A DNA stretch of 64,000 nucleotides from Paenibacillus brasilensis (GCF_009363115.1 NZ_CP045298.1:1069001-1133000), one strand, 5' to 3'. Positions 52,192-63,545 are shown, counted from the stretch's first letter. Notes: generated by a model not told the origin, from the sequence alone. Numbers and translations are program-made.

Positions 52192-53123
52192 CGTGCATTC
52201 CTCCCTTTGGCAACGTCTATCCGCGTGGGAACGGGGCCGAACGGGGAAGCACCCGCTACCTGGAATACCGCCGTCAGCGCCTCCGCATGATCACCAACGA
52301 TCAATTGCTCCATAACGTTTCCCTTGCCTGTATTGAAGGTCCGTTTGCGGTTCGTTTTAAGGACGTCGACAGCATGTACGGCTGTTACCATCATACCGTA
52401 CAGCACTGCCATGGCATGGGCCTTTGGCGGGACAGCGAGCACGGCCGGACCAAGCAAATCCAGCACGCGCCGTGACAAGGCGTGCGGCACAGCGGTCAAT
52501 GAGCTTGCTCCAAGATCCGGCCTGCGCAGTATGCGGTTCAGGAACCCTTTGCACCGTGTGACGCTGTCCTGTCGGGCATAGGGCGGTAAATGTTTGCCCA
52601 GATCGTTAAGTGCCACATCCGTCCCCTGATCAACCGCTTGGAGAAAAGGCAGCAAGTCAGACGCCGGAATTGGCAAATCTCCGTCCACAAACAGCACGAT
52701 ATCAGCCTGCGTCATACGTGCGCCTACAGCACGCCCGACATCATGCCCAAGCCGATCCGGCAGGTTGACGAGGGTCACGCCAGGATGATGCTTCGCTACG
52801 ATAGAGCGCGTGCCGTCCGTACAGCCGTTCAAAACGACAATGATGTCCTTAAGCGGAAGTTTCTCCAGCTCGCTCAGTGCCCGGTCAATTGTTGACTCCT
52901 CATTACAGGCACTAACCACGGCTGCTGCTGTTCCCTGCAGCAGAATGTCCTTGGGAACTTTTTGTATCTCAGGCAGATTCACTTCGGTCGTTCCTTTTCC
53001 CCGAGGTGCGGGCTTCCTTATTCTGCGGCTGTGCATTGAATGAGTTGATCCTTGTCTTCGCTGTACACGTCTACTCCCCCAACTTGGATCGTCACGCTTT
53101 CCTCTGCCATACTCTCTGCTCAC
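52188..53123 (-). CDS. GT2-like glycosyltransferase with basic N-terminus (paralogue A)
   Basis: The 311-residue protein starts with GTG 53121-53123 after GAGGTG, overlapping the preceding gene's stop. About 45 basic residues (MSREYGRGKRDD, SRRVQRRQGS, SRRIRKPAPRGKG) precede the catalytic domain: AAVVSACNEESTIDRALSEL, IIVVLNGCTDGT, LGHDVGRAVGARM and DIVLFVDGDLPIPASDL. The GT2 core resembles glucosyl-3-phosphoglycerate synthase-like enzymes. The neighbour at 53120-54058 is a paralogue. Confidence 0.8.
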   Translation of the reverse strand: MSREYGRGKRDDPSWGSRRVQRRQGSTHSMHSRRIRKPAPRGKGTTEVNLPEIQKVPKDILLQGTAAAVVSACNEESTIDRALSELEKLPLKDIIVVLNGCTDGTRSIVAKHHPGVTLVNLPDRLGHDVGRAVGARMTQADIVLFVDGDLPIPASDLLPFLQAVDQGTDVALNDLGKHLPPYARQDSVTRCKGFLNRILRRPDLGASSLTAVPHALSRRVLDLLGPAVLAVPPKAHAMAVLYGMMVTAVHAVDVLKTNRKRTFNTGKGNVMEQLIVGDHAEALTAVFQVAGASPFGPVPTRIDVAKGRNAR

Positions 53124-54058
53124 GGTTTCACCTCATCTCTGATCCGTTTGCGCTTCAAATCCGTAAATCCCACACGGGTTCCCAAATGTGATGTAATCCA
53201 GGAAATAGCATCCAGGTGATCCTGTACAATCACATCCACCAGCGGGTCCTTGCCGTTCTGTTTTTTTCGTGTCGCATTCATTCTACCGACAGCTATTCCA
53301 TATACGGTCACCACTCGCAACCCGGAGACGATGGACATAGCTTGAAATAAAGGAGGCTTCTCCAATGACTTTAGACCTATTTTTTTCAAAGCCCTTTGAC
53401 TTATGGCATGTGGAATAGCCGTCATGGATGCCCCTCCTAAATCAGCACGGTTCGACAAAATATTCAATACATGCTTTGCATCAACTACAGGATGTACCGA
53501 CGTATGATTCACGGGTCCATGGTAATCATTCAGCACAATATCCGCTCCTGCGCATATGGCCTGTATGAACGGTCGAAGTCTTTCGCAGGGAATGACGATA
53601 TCCCCATCCAGAAAAAGCAGTACCTGTCCGGAAGCCGCCTCCGCTCCAATCCGACGGCCCACATCATGTCCCAGCGGTTCCGGGAAGGAAATAACACGCG
53701 CCCCCGCCGCTAGTGCCACCTTCGCCGTCCTGTCGCTTGATCCGTTCTCGACCACGATAACCTCAGTATGTGGATGGACACGTCGTGCCTCACGAATAAC
53801 AGCTCCAATCGTTTTTTGCTCATTCATGGCCGGAATAATGACAGATACGAGCAATTTTCCACTCGCTGACGGTTTGGATGGCCGCTCCTCACCTGTCTGT
53901 GCGCCTTTTTCCGCGCCCGCTTCCTCCCCAATGACAGGACTTATCGGGTTCATATTCAGCTTGGGCACTCTTACTGGCAGCCACAACCTTGAGTAGCGAT
54001 TGGCGCTGGAATGCCGTCTGCGATTGAGCTTATATCCAGCTCTTCTCTGCTTCCTCAT
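53120..54058 (-). CDS. GT2-like glycosyltransferase with basic N-terminus (paralogue B)
   Basis: The 312-residue protein begins with a basic segment (MRKQRRAGYKLNRRRHSS), then the GT2 core VSVIIPAMNEQKTIGAVIRE, VIVVENGSSDRTAKVA, LGHDVGRRIGAEAASGQVLL and FLDGDIVIPCERL. It matches paralogue A in LGHDVGR, ADLGGASMTAIPHAISQRAL and other blocks. It is the first gene of the glycan cluster as transcribed. The ATG at 54056-54058 has AGGTGA and GGGAG ahead. Confidence 0.82.
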   Translation of the reverse strand: MRKQRRAGYKLNRRRHSSANRYSRLWLPVRVPKLNMNPISPVIGEEAGAEKGAQTGEERPSKPSASGKLLVSVIIPAMNEQKTIGAVIREARRVHPHTEVIVVENGSSDRTAKVALAAGARVISFPEPLGHDVGRRIGAEAASGQVLLFLDGDIVIPCERLRPFIQAICAGADIVLNDYHGPVNHTSVHPVVDAKHVLNILSNRADLGGASMTAIPHAISQRALKKIGLKSLEKPPLFQAMSIVSGLRVVTVYGIAVGRMNATRKKQNGKDPLVDVIVQDHLDAISWITSHLGTRVGFTDLKRKRIRDEVKP

Positions 54059-56408
<2,350 letters not shown>

Positions 56409-56495
56409 ATCAGATAACGATCCCCTCAATATCCTCGTCCATAGATCTTGGTCGTTGTACAACTGTCAACTGCCTACGCATGCAAAGGACGAATT

Positions 56496-56530
56496 AGGGG
56501 TGCAGTGTACAAGTCTGCACCCCTCCCCCC
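56496..56530 (+). terminator. Hairpin after npr
   Basis: AGGGGTGCAG pairs with CTGCACCCCT, nine-base loop. It is followed by a C run and TTATTTAT, so it is a plausible but T-poor terminator. Confidence 0.6.
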
Positions 56531-56558
56531 TTATTTATGGTGGATTGTCAACAGTAAA

Positions 56559-57353
56559 TCAAACAACTTTTTTAAGGGATGCATGACGATAGTGAACTGA
56601 GGTCATGAACTCCAGGGTTCCATGGATTCGATGATGGTTATACCAATTCACATAATCAAACAGCTCCAGTTCTAGATGACGAAGGCTCTGAAAATTCATC
56701 TGATACACAAACTCTGTCTTCATGACTTTGAACGTAGCTTCTGCTACAGCGTTATCGTAGGGGCAGCCTTTCATACTGAGAGAACGTCCAATGTGAAAGG
56801 TTTTCAGCAGTTCATCCATGCTTTGATTTTTAAACTCACTCCCCCGATCTGTGTGAAACCACTGGATGTCGCGTAAATCGCCCTCCACCGTCGCAAAAGC
56901 GCGAGCAACCAGAGCAGCGTCCTTCCGAGGACCTGCACTATGACCGATGATCTCTCGATTAAACAGATCCACCAGCACGCAAATATAGTGCCACTGGTTC
57001 TGGACTTTCACATAGGTCAGGTCACTGACAACGAAGCGTTTGCTTTCCATTTGGGTGAACTCGCGGTTCAGTGTATTGGCTGTAGCCGCTTCATTACAGG
57101 CGGTTTTATAGGGCTTATATTGTGCCACCGTGTAGGTTGAAACGAGTCCATGTTCTTTCATGATTCGACCGATCCGCCGCCTGGAGACGACGAATCCGCG
57201 CTCATGGAGCTTGACTTTGATCTTGCGCATGCCATAGGCTTTTCGTTTCTTGTGGAAGATATCCACAACCGCTTCGGTTACATCGTCTTCGGTTGCCTGT
57301 TCTTTGGCTTCGTAGTAAAACGTACTTCTTGCGATTTGCAGGACGTCACACAT
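56559..57353 (-). CDS. IS3-family transposase OrfB, copy 1
   Basis: The 264-residue part has the rve/DDE catalytic core: first Asp in VVSDLTYVKVQNQWHYICV, second in IQWFHTDRGSEFKNQ, Glu in DNAVAEATFKVMKTEFVY. An HTH_21-like part precedes it (KLHERGFVVSRRRIGRIMKE). In IS3 elements OrfB is made as a fusion to OrfA by -1 frameshifting, so the listed ATG (MCDVLQIARSTF) may not be a real start. This copy's OrfB looks intact. Confidence 0.88.
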   Translation of the reverse strand: MCDVLQIARSTFYYEAKEQATEDDVTEAVVDIFHKKRKAYGMRKIKVKLHERGFVVSRRRIGRIMKEHGLVSTYTVAQYKPYKTACNEAATANTLNREFTQMESKRFVVSDLTYVKVQNQWHYICVLVDLFNREIIGHSAGPRKDAALVARAFATVEGDLRDIQWFHTDRGSEFKNQSMDELLKTFHIGRSLSMKGCPYDNAVAEATFKVMKTEFVYQMNFQSLRHLELELFDYVNWYNHHRIHGTLEFMTSVHYRHASLKKVV

Positions 57354-57375
57354 TACTGATACCGAGTATTTATCA

Positions 57376-57674
57376 CGATTGTTCTGGATGATAGATACTT
57401 TCGTCCATGATCAGCGCGGCTTGCTTTAAAATGTCGACCTCCATTTTGAGGCGTGGTTTTCTTTACGTAAAGCAATGAGTTCATTCTCTTCCGCAGAGCG
57501 ATTGTCCTTCTCGGAAAAGGAACCTGTTGTCTGAGCCTGTTTGATCCAGCGATCCAGAGCTGAGGCTGTGAGCCCATATTCCTCCACAAGGGCTGCTCTG
57601 GTTTTGCCGTTCTCGTATAACTGAACCATTTGTTTTTTGAACTCTGTTGTAAAGGTACGTCGTTGATTTGGCAT
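57376..57674 (-). pseudogene. IS3-family transposase OrfA, copy 1, frameshifted
   Basis: It begins like the intact OrfA of copy 2 (RTFTTEFKKQMVQLYENGKT, GLTASALDRWIKQAQT), a helix-turn-helix that binds the IS ends. At LRKENH it changes to SKWRSTF and stops early. Comparison with copy 2 shows one missing base near 57453-57456; with it the frame would read on as leucine-zipper residues ending LKQAALIM. So this copy lacks a working OrfA and OrfAB. Confidence 0.8.
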
Positions 57675-57793
57675 TGTAGATAATCCGCTCCTTAGCGTAA
57701 TAGGTTTATTCTACAAGCCCTCGTTTTTGTTGTCCAACTAAGTGTAGCCGATCCATCCACAACGGGGACCGCAAGGTGGGCTCCCAACTAAGG

Positions 57794-57835
57794 AAGCAGT
57801 TGTCGCAGAGATTCCTCTGTGATGGCTGCTTTTTC
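57794..57835 (+). terminator. Rho-independent terminator, plus strand
   Basis: AAGCAG pairs with CTGCTT around an inner GCAGAG/CTCTGT stem, followed by a T run. No plus-strand gene precedes it except npr, so it may be npr's old terminator, separated by the IS. Confidence 0.65.
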
Positions 57836-57888
57836 TGTTATATTCACAGTTGCAAGCAGCGTAGCACTGGAGTTGGGAAATGACGTAA

Positions 57889-58299
57889 CTATCGATGTAT
57901 TATCGGCGAAGCTAGAGGTTTTTGCACTCCTTCGTCCGGGTCACGATTGCGGCAGCGGTTAGTGACGTACTTGAGCTTTTTCCTTCCGCTATGCTTAACG
58001 TTTCCCATCATGGAGTAGTAGGTGCCGATGGTTTTTCGGCATTCCCCACGTACAATCAAGCCCCTCAGCAGATACGCCCGGGCTAGTGCTTGTTGCCTTC
58101 CATCTTCTCCTGCAAGCTGGAACGCTTCCTTCGAAATGAACTCAGGCAGGATTTGCAGCCTTTCTCGGCGAGTTCCGAAAATGTATGCAAATGATAAATA
58201 CTGGTTATTATAATTATCAAAGTTAATTAAAGATTTGTGAGGTAGCCTATGCCACTCTTTAAAAGGATTTTTCACGGAGCCTTTTGGAAGCAATCGCAT
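57889..58299 (-). CDS. Uncertain ORF upstream of the ger operon
   Basis: A 136-residue frame. Its first 20 residues overlap the start of the ger operon antisense and its ATG has no ribosome site. The middle (FISKEAFQLAGEDGRQQALA, RAYLLRGLIVRGECRKTIGT) could be a remnant of a real helical protein. No family is recognised and coding is doubtful. Confidence 0.25.
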   Translation of the reverse strand: MRLLPKGSVKNPFKEWHRLPHKSLINFDNYNNQYLSFAYIFGTRRERLQILPEFISKEAFQLAGEDGRQQALARAYLLRGLIVRGECRKTIGTYYSMMGNVKHSGRKKLKYVTNRCRNRDPDEGVQKPLASPIIHR

Positions 58300-59835
58300 A
58301 ATAACAAACCTATACAGGATTTCTTACCGTCGCAGCAAGCCGATGACTCAATAAAAGAGCATTTGGAAGAAAACGAAATGAATATCAAAGTGATTTTCGC
58401 AAATTGTCCGGATGTTATATTCAGAGCCTTTAAAATCAAGGGGGTCCAACAAGCGCTGCTCGTCTACCTCGACGGATTAAGCGATACGGATTTGTTGGAT
58501 ACACATGTATTGTTGCCCTTAATGCAAATGAAAGAGACTGAAGAAACTAGCATTGAACTGCTTCTCGAAGAAAAGCTGTCCATTGCTGATCTTACAATTG
58601 TTTCCATGATGCATAAAGCCGTTTCTGAAATTTTATCGGGAAATCCCGTATTATTCTTCGATCATGAACCGCGGGCAGTCGTTTTAGGACTGGCAAAATG
58701 GGAGAAACGCTCGATTGAAGAACCGCAATCGGAATCTGTCGTAAGGGGCCCGCGCGAAGGGTTTACAGAAAGCATAAGTGTTAATATGATGCTGCTTCGC
58801 CGTCGAATAAAGACTCCGAACCTCAAATTTCAGCCGTTCAAACTGGGGACTGAAACGCAGACTCAAATTTTTTTAGCGTACCATAAAGGAACCGCAGAAC
58901 CAAACTTGATTGAAGAAGTCACGAATCGGCTTCGTAAAATCAATTTAGACGCTGTATTGGAGAGCTCGTATATTGAGGAATTAATTGAAGATAACCCCTA
59001 TTCCCCATTTCCGCAAATTCTAGAGACCGAAAGAGCTGATGTTGTTTGCGCCTCCTTACTTGAGGGACGTGTAGCGATTCTTATCGACGGAACGCCTTTT
59101 GTTCTGATTGCTCCAATTACCGTATTCTCCTTAATACAATCGGCGGAGGATTATTATTCCCGGTGGTTTGTTGGCTCCATCGTACGTATCTTGCGTTACG
59201 TTTTTATAGCGTTATCTCTTTTATTGCCGTCCATATACGTTGCAATCGTCACGTTTCACCCACAAATGCTGCCGCTGTCTTTATTGTTCAGTTTTTCATC
59301 ATCCCGGGAATTAGTTCCGTTTCCAACCATTGTAGAAGCGTTAATGATGGAAATCGCATTCGAAGCGCTCCGTGAAGCAGGCATTCGATTGCCCAAGCAG
59401 ATAGGCGCTGCCGTTAGTATTGTCGGGGCGATCGTGATCGGTGATGCGGCGGTTCGGGCCGGCCTCGTCTCTGCACCGATGGTCATCGTGGTTGCCATTA
59501 CGGGTGTTTCTAGCTTTGTCATTCCCCATTATTCGATCGGGTTGACTCTTCGGGTGCTTCGTTTTCCCATCATGATTCTCGCCGGATTTCTTGGGATCGT
59601 CGGAGTCATGCTGGGAATTATGGCGATTCTTCTCCATTTATGCACACTGCGATCGTTTGGCGTACCCTACTTGTCAGGTATCGCGCCGACCATTAGAGAG
59701 GATCTTAAAGACCAGTTGATTCGAGCACCTTGGTGGGCCATGAATAAAAGGCCGCACTTGACTGGAGACATCCGTACATTCAGACATGCCTCGCCGAAAC
59801 CGGGTCCAACTCCACAGGATGATGATTCAAAATAA
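58249..59835 (+). CDS. GerA-family germinant receptor subunit A
   Basis: The 528-residue protein has the GerA hydrophilic N-domain (residues 1-240) and about five membrane helices afterwards. Family landmarks are DIVFRAFK-like DVIFRAFKIKGVQQALLVYL, FVGSIVRILRYVFIALSLLL, ELVPFPTIVEALMMEIAFEA and LREAGIRLPKQIGAAVSIVG. It starts at ATG 58249 with GAGGT upstream. It would sit in the spore inner membrane with B and C and sense a nutrient. Such operons are made in the forespore under SigG. Confidence 0.93.
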   Translation: MPLFKRIFHGAFWKQSHNNKPIQDFLPSQQADDSIKEHLEENEMNIKVIFANCPDVIFRAFKIKGVQQALLVYLDGLSDTDLLDTHVLLPLMQMKETEETSIELLLEEKLSIADLTIVSMMHKAVSEILSGNPVLFFDHEPRAVVLGLAKWEKRSIEEPQSESVVRGPREGFTESISVNMMLLRRRIKTPNLKFQPFKLGTETQTQIFLAYHKGTAEPNLIEEVTNRLRKINLDAVLESSYIEELIEDNPYSPFPQILETERADVVCASLLEGRVAILIDGTPFVLIAPITVFSLIQSAEDYYSRWFVGSIVRILRYVFIALSLLLPSIYVAIVTFHPQMLPLSLLFSFSSSRELVPFPTIVEALMMEIAFEALREAGIRLPKQIGAAVSIVGAIVIGDAAVRAGLVSAPMVIVVAITGVSSFVIPHYSIGLTLRVLRFPIMILAGFLGIVGVMLGIMAILLHLCTLRSFGVPYLSGIAPTIREDLKDQLIRAPWWAMNKRPHLTGDIRTFRHASPKPGPTPQDDDSK

Positions 59836-59848
59836 AAGGGAGGCCATT

Positions 59849-60949
59849 ATGGAAAAAGGAAAAATATCAGCATATCAAATGTCGCTGATCATGTACCCCG
59901 CAGTTTTGGCAACAGTGCTTCTTTCGATTCCTGCACTCGTTGGCAAACTAGCGGAACGGGATATGTGGATCTCACCCATTTGGGCATCCGTTCTAGGCTA
60001 TTTTACCGTTTGGATATCCTTTCGGCTGCATAATCAGTATCCCGGGGCTACATTGATCCAAATGATGGAGCAAATATTCGGGACCTTACTAGGAAAATTT
60101 ATCGGTCTGCTGTATTTACTCTTTTTAACCTTCAATCTGGGCATCATGATACGGGAGTATACGGAACTTACTGTAGGCAGAGCTCTGTCCCTGACTCCTA
60201 TGCCCGTAATCATCGGCAGTCTGCTTATCATTTGCGCGTTTACCGTACGCAGCGGATTGGAGGTTATAGGCCGGATGGCGCAAATTTGTGTTATACCTAC
60301 AATCTTTTTCCTTATATTATTGACACTTATGATCAGTCCAGATTGGGATATTGAGCGTATGTCGCCAATTTTTGCCAATGGGTTACAACCTTCGGTTAAT
60401 GGGGCATTGATTGTGCAGGGATGGTTTTCAGACTTTATCCTGCTTTTGTTTATGTTACCCTACGTAAAAGACCCGGATAAAGCGAAGAAATGGGCAAATA
60501 TTTCTGTACTGGCCGTGACTTTAACTATGTGTTTGGTTAATTTGACAACTCTTCTCGTATTCGGAAGCATTACAGGAAAAGTGGTCGATCCTTTGATGTC
60601 TACTATAGCGTATATTAGTATTGCAGATTTCTTCCAATCTATGGAGCCCGTTGGTATCGGCATTTTTGTGAGCGGATCTTGTATTAAAATCGCTATATTC
60701 GGATATGCTTTGTCTTTAGGTATCGCACAGTGGCTGAAATTGTCCGATTATCGTCCGATTGTGCTTCCACTTTATTTCACGCTCGTATTTCTTGCCCAGT
60801 TGGTTGTAAAAAATAGAATTGAATTGAACCATTTTTTAGCTACATTGTTTCCTTATTATTTAACTACATTCCAAACCGCCATCCCTTTGCTTATGTTGAT
60901 CGTCTCCTTTTTTCTGACAAGAAAACATGCTATGAGAGTGAAACGATGA
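59849..60949 (+). CDS. GerB-family germinant receptor subunit B (permease-like)
   Basis: The 366-residue protein has about ten membrane helices of the APC-like GerB fold: KISAYQMSLIMYPAVLATVL, YPGATLIQMMEQIFGTLLGK, LSLTPMPVIIGSLLIICAFT. The start is ATG 59849, five bases after GGGAGG; the longer ORF overlaps the A subunit. The B subunit likely binds the germinant amino acid or sugar. It overlaps the C gene by four bases. Confidence 0.92.
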   Translation: MEKGKISAYQMSLIMYPAVLATVLLSIPALVGKLAERDMWISPIWASVLGYFTVWISFRLHNQYPGATLIQMMEQIFGTLLGKFIGLLYLLFLTFNLGIMIREYTELTVGRALSLTPMPVIIGSLLIICAFTVRSGLEVIGRMAQICVIPTIFFLILLTLMISPDWDIERMSPIFANGLQPSVNGALIVQGWFSDFILLLFMLPYVKDPDKAKKWANISVLAVTLTMCLVNLTTLLVFGSITGKVVDPLMSTIAYISIADFFQSMEPVGIGIFVSGSCIKIAIFGYALSLGIAQWLKLSDYRPIVLPLYFTLVFLAQLVVKNRIELNHFLATLFPYYLTTFQTAIPLLMLIVSFFLTRKHAMRVKR

Positions 60950-62094
60950 ATTCGATTAGGTACATCATTCTCCTTACGTCGATATTCCTTACCCTCATTT
61001 TTCTTACGGGCTGCTGGAATTCCAATGAACTTAATCAATTGGCTATCGTTACGGGGGGAGGTATAGACAAAGCTGACGACAATAGAATTCGATTTACTGT
61101 CCAAATCCACGTTCCATCTTCCAAAAAAGATTCAAATGAATCACTCGGCAGCCCGTCCATTCTCTGGGCCGACGGGGTTAACACCGCCGATGCTTTATCC
61201 AAGCTTCAAATTAAAAGCCCGAGAAAGCTGTTTTTTGGGCAGATGCACGTATTCATCATCAACGAGAAGTTTGCTAAAGAAAACGGCGTCCGCGATCAGC
61301 TCGATTTTCTTGCACGGGTCCCGGACATCCGGCTTCGCAATAAATTGTTTATCAGCGAAGATTCCGTAGATCAAATATTGTCTTCCAAAACCGAGCTAGA
61401 AAAGAGCAGCGTGGAGACACTGAGTGGAATTTCTAAAAAGCTGGTTGTGCCGGCCATTGATTTAAATTACTTCTTGCAGATGCAGGAGGATAAGGGACAA
61501 TCCGCTGTCATACCCAAAATTCGCATGATGGAACCAGATCAGAAAGCAAGTAATTCTATGACCCCCGCAATAGTCGGCACTTCTATTTTAAAAAAAGATC
61601 GCATAGTAGGTGAGATTGATGTCGAAACGACTCGCGGTCTTATGTGGTTTCGCAATAAAATCGAAAACCCGATGATAACGATTGTCCTAGACGATGAAAA
61701 AGGTTCTGTGTCTTTTAAAACTCTCCATGCCCGGACAGAATTACTGCCTCGGATTGAAAACGGCGAATGGAAGATGACCGTAAAGACATTATCGTCTGTC
61801 GATGTGGTTCAAAATGCAACAAATCTGCAAATCCCTAAACCGGATGTCACCGAAATGCTTGAAAAGAAATTGAACGAAGATTTACAAAAACGTCTGGAGC
61901 AGGTCGTTCAGCAAGTTCAACAGAAATTTAAAACAGATGTACTCGGATATGCCGAGGCTATCTACAGGAAATATCCAAAACAGTGGTACGCAAAAAAAGA
62001 TCACTGGGATGAAATTTTCCCCGAGATCGAGACGGAATACGATCTCAACGTAAAAATTCTCAAACCGGGCGAATACGTCCGCCAGCGGCAATGA
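60946..62094 (+). CDS. GerC-family germinant receptor lipoprotein
   Basis: The 382-residue protein has a lipoprotein signal ending in FLTGC, followed by the GerC hallmark CWNSNELNQLAIVTGGGIDK, then AHVFIINEKFAKENGV-like MHVFIINEKFAKENGVRDQL, and C-terminal RKYPKQWYAKKDHWDEIFPE. It completes the receptor; in B. subtilis each of the three subunits is needed. Last 15 bases before the small D-like gene. Confidence 0.93.
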   Translation: MNSIRYIILLTSIFLTLIFLTGCWNSNELNQLAIVTGGGIDKADDNRIRFTVQIHVPSSKKDSNESLGSPSILWADGVNTADALSKLQIKSPRKLFFGQMHVFIINEKFAKENGVRDQLDFLARVPDIRLRNKLFISEDSVDQILSSKTELEKSSVETLSGISKKLVVPAIDLNYFLQMQEDKGQSAVIPKIRMMEPDQKASNSMTPAIVGTSILKKDRIVGEIDVETTRGLMWFRNKIENPMITIVLDDEKGSVSFKTLHARTELLPRIENGEWKMTVKTLSSVDVVQNATNLQIPKPDVTEMLEKKLNEDLQKRLEQVVQQVQQKFKTDVLGYAEAIYRKYPKQWYAKKDHWDEIFPEIETEYDLNVKILKPGEYVRQRQ

Positions 62095-62109
62095 AAGGGC
62101 AGTGATGAA

Positions 62110-62316
62110 ATGAAATGGGTTCAGATTGCCAATGTTACTTGGATTCTCGCTTTAATTGTGCTTTACGAATGGCCTAAAATCGACAAGACCTTGAAAAGGG
62201 AAAAAAGAGCGTTTATTATCCTATGCGTGATCGCTTATGGTTTCTCTTTTCTACTTGTGCTTTTCCCTGACCTTTACAGTCCTGTAAAGGTCTTATTGAC
62301 CCTGCATAAATCGTAG
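62110..62316 (+). CDS. Small two-helix D-like subunit of the germinant receptor
   Basis: The 68-residue protein has two hydrophobic helices (ANVTWILALIVLYEWPKI; FIILCVIAYGFSFLLVLFPD) with a charged turn (DKTLKREKR). Its size, topology and place after the C gene fit the small D subunits known for some ger operons such as gerK, which tune germination rate. A GTGATGA start region lies before ATG 62110. No catalytic motif. Confidence 0.75.
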   Translation: MKWVQIANVTWILALIVLYEWPKIDKTLKREKRAFIILCVIAYGFSFLLVLFPDLYSPVKVLLTLHKS

Positions 62317-62375
62317 CTTACGAAAAAAATACAGAAAAAAAGGTACAGTCTCCTCAGTTTTCTTGAGCGACTGTA

Positions 62376-62401
62376 CCCTTTGAGCATCAAAGGGACTTTT
62401 T
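62376..62401 (+). terminator. Rho-independent terminator of the ger operon
   Basis: CCCTTTGA, GCA, TCAAAGGG, then a T run. A second hairpin (GGTACAGTC/GACTGTACC at 62342-62377) lies just before it. Confidence 0.85.
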
Positions 62402-62425
62402 CAGTGGTGGATTGTCAACAGTAAA

Positions 62426-63219
62426 TCAGACAGCTTTTTTAAGGGCCTCTTGGCGGTACTGAGCAGGTGTCATGTATCCCAGTGTTCCGTGAATGCGATA
62501 ATTATTAAACCAGTTGACGTAATCGTATAGTTCGACCTCCAAATGATCAAAGCTCTGAAATTCCATCTGGTTTACGAACTCGGTTTTCATGACCTTGTAG
62601 GTGGCTTCCGCTACGGCATTGTCATAGGGACAGCCTTTCATGCTCAGAGAACGACCGATCTCAAAGGTTTCCAGAAGCTCGTCCATCTTTTCATTTTTAA
62701 ATTCACTGCCACGGTCTGTATGAAACCACTGAATTTGATGCAGATCACCCTGTACTGTGGCAAAGGCGCGAGAAATCAGAGCAGCGTCCTTGTTCGGACC
62801 TGCACTATGACCGATAATCTCTCGATTGAACAGGTCAACGAGTACACAAATGTAGTGCCACTGGTGCTGAACCTTCACATAGGTCAGGTCGCTGACGACG
62901 AAGCGCCTGGTCTCGGTTTGGTCAAATTCACGATTCAGGATGTTGGCTGTAGCCGCTTCATTACAGGCGGTTTTATAGGGCTTATATTGTGCCACCGTGT
63001 AGGTTGAAACGAGTCCATGTTCTTTCATAATCCGGCCAATTCGACGTCTGGACACCACGAATCCGCGCTCATGGAGCTTGATTTTGATCTTGCGCTGCCA
63101 TAGGCTTTTCGGTTTTTGTGGAAGATATCCACAACCGCTTCGGTTACATCGTCTTCGGTTGCCTGTTCTTTGGCTTCGTAGTAAAACGTACTTCTTGCGA
63201 TTTGCAGGACGTAGCACAT
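62426..63219 (-). pseudogene. IS3-family transposase OrfB, copy 2, frameshifted
   Basis: The C-terminal part from KIKLHERGFVVSRRRIGRIM holds the DDE core (VVSDLTYVKVQHQWHYICVL; IQWFHTDRGSEFKNEKM; DNAVAEATYKVMKTEFVN). The N-terminal part (MCYVLQIARSTFYYEAKEQA) is in another frame. Copy 1 has GCGCATGCC where this copy has GCGCTGCC near 63095, so one base is missing. The product is therefore broken in the HTH_21 part. Confidence 0.82.
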
Positions 63220-63260
63220 TGCTGATACCGAGTACTTATCACGATTGTTCTGGATGATAG

Positions 63261-63545
63261 CTACTTTCGTCCCATGATCAGCGCGGCTTGCTTTAAAATA
63301 TCGACCTCCATCTTCAAACGCTGGTTCTCTTTTCGCAAAGCCAACAGTTCGTTTTCATCTGAAGAACGATTGTCTTTCTCCTTAAAGGAGCCTGACGTCT
63401 GAGCTTGCTTGATCCAGCGATCTAAAGCTGAAGCTGTGAGGCCATATTCCTCCACAATCGCTGCCCGAGATTTCCCGTTTTCATAGAGTTGCACCATTTG
63501 CTTTTTAAATTCTGAGGTGAAGGTTCGACGTTGTTGTTTTGGCAT
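63261..63545 (-). CDS. IS3-family transposase OrfA, copy 2
   Basis: The 94-residue protein is intact: helix-turn-helix (RTFTSEFKKQMVQLYENGKS; GLTASALDRWIKQAQT) and a leucine-zipper end (NELLALRKENQRLKMEVDIL). It ends at IMGRK, where -1 frameshifting to OrfB would be expected. Copy 1 has the frameshift here instead. Confidence 0.85.
   Translation of the reverse strand: MPKQQRRTFTSEFKKQMVQLYENGKSRAAIVEEYGLTASALDRWIKQAQTSGSFKEKDNRSSDENELLALRKENQRLKMEVDILKQAALIMGRK

Larger units (their letters stand above)
56538..57753 (-). mobile_element. IS3-family insertion sequence, copy 1
   Basis: About 1.2 kb bounded by TGGTGGATTGTCAACAGTAA on the left and GTCCAACTAAGTGTAGCC on the right; the same ends flank copy 2 at 62405-63623. 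Inner end parts are partly inverted repeats (TTGTCAACA and TTGGACAACA). It carries orfA and orfB of an IS3-type transposase on the minus strand. No clear target duplication could be read. It interrupts the region between npr and a plus-strand terminator at 57794. Confidence 0.88.
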
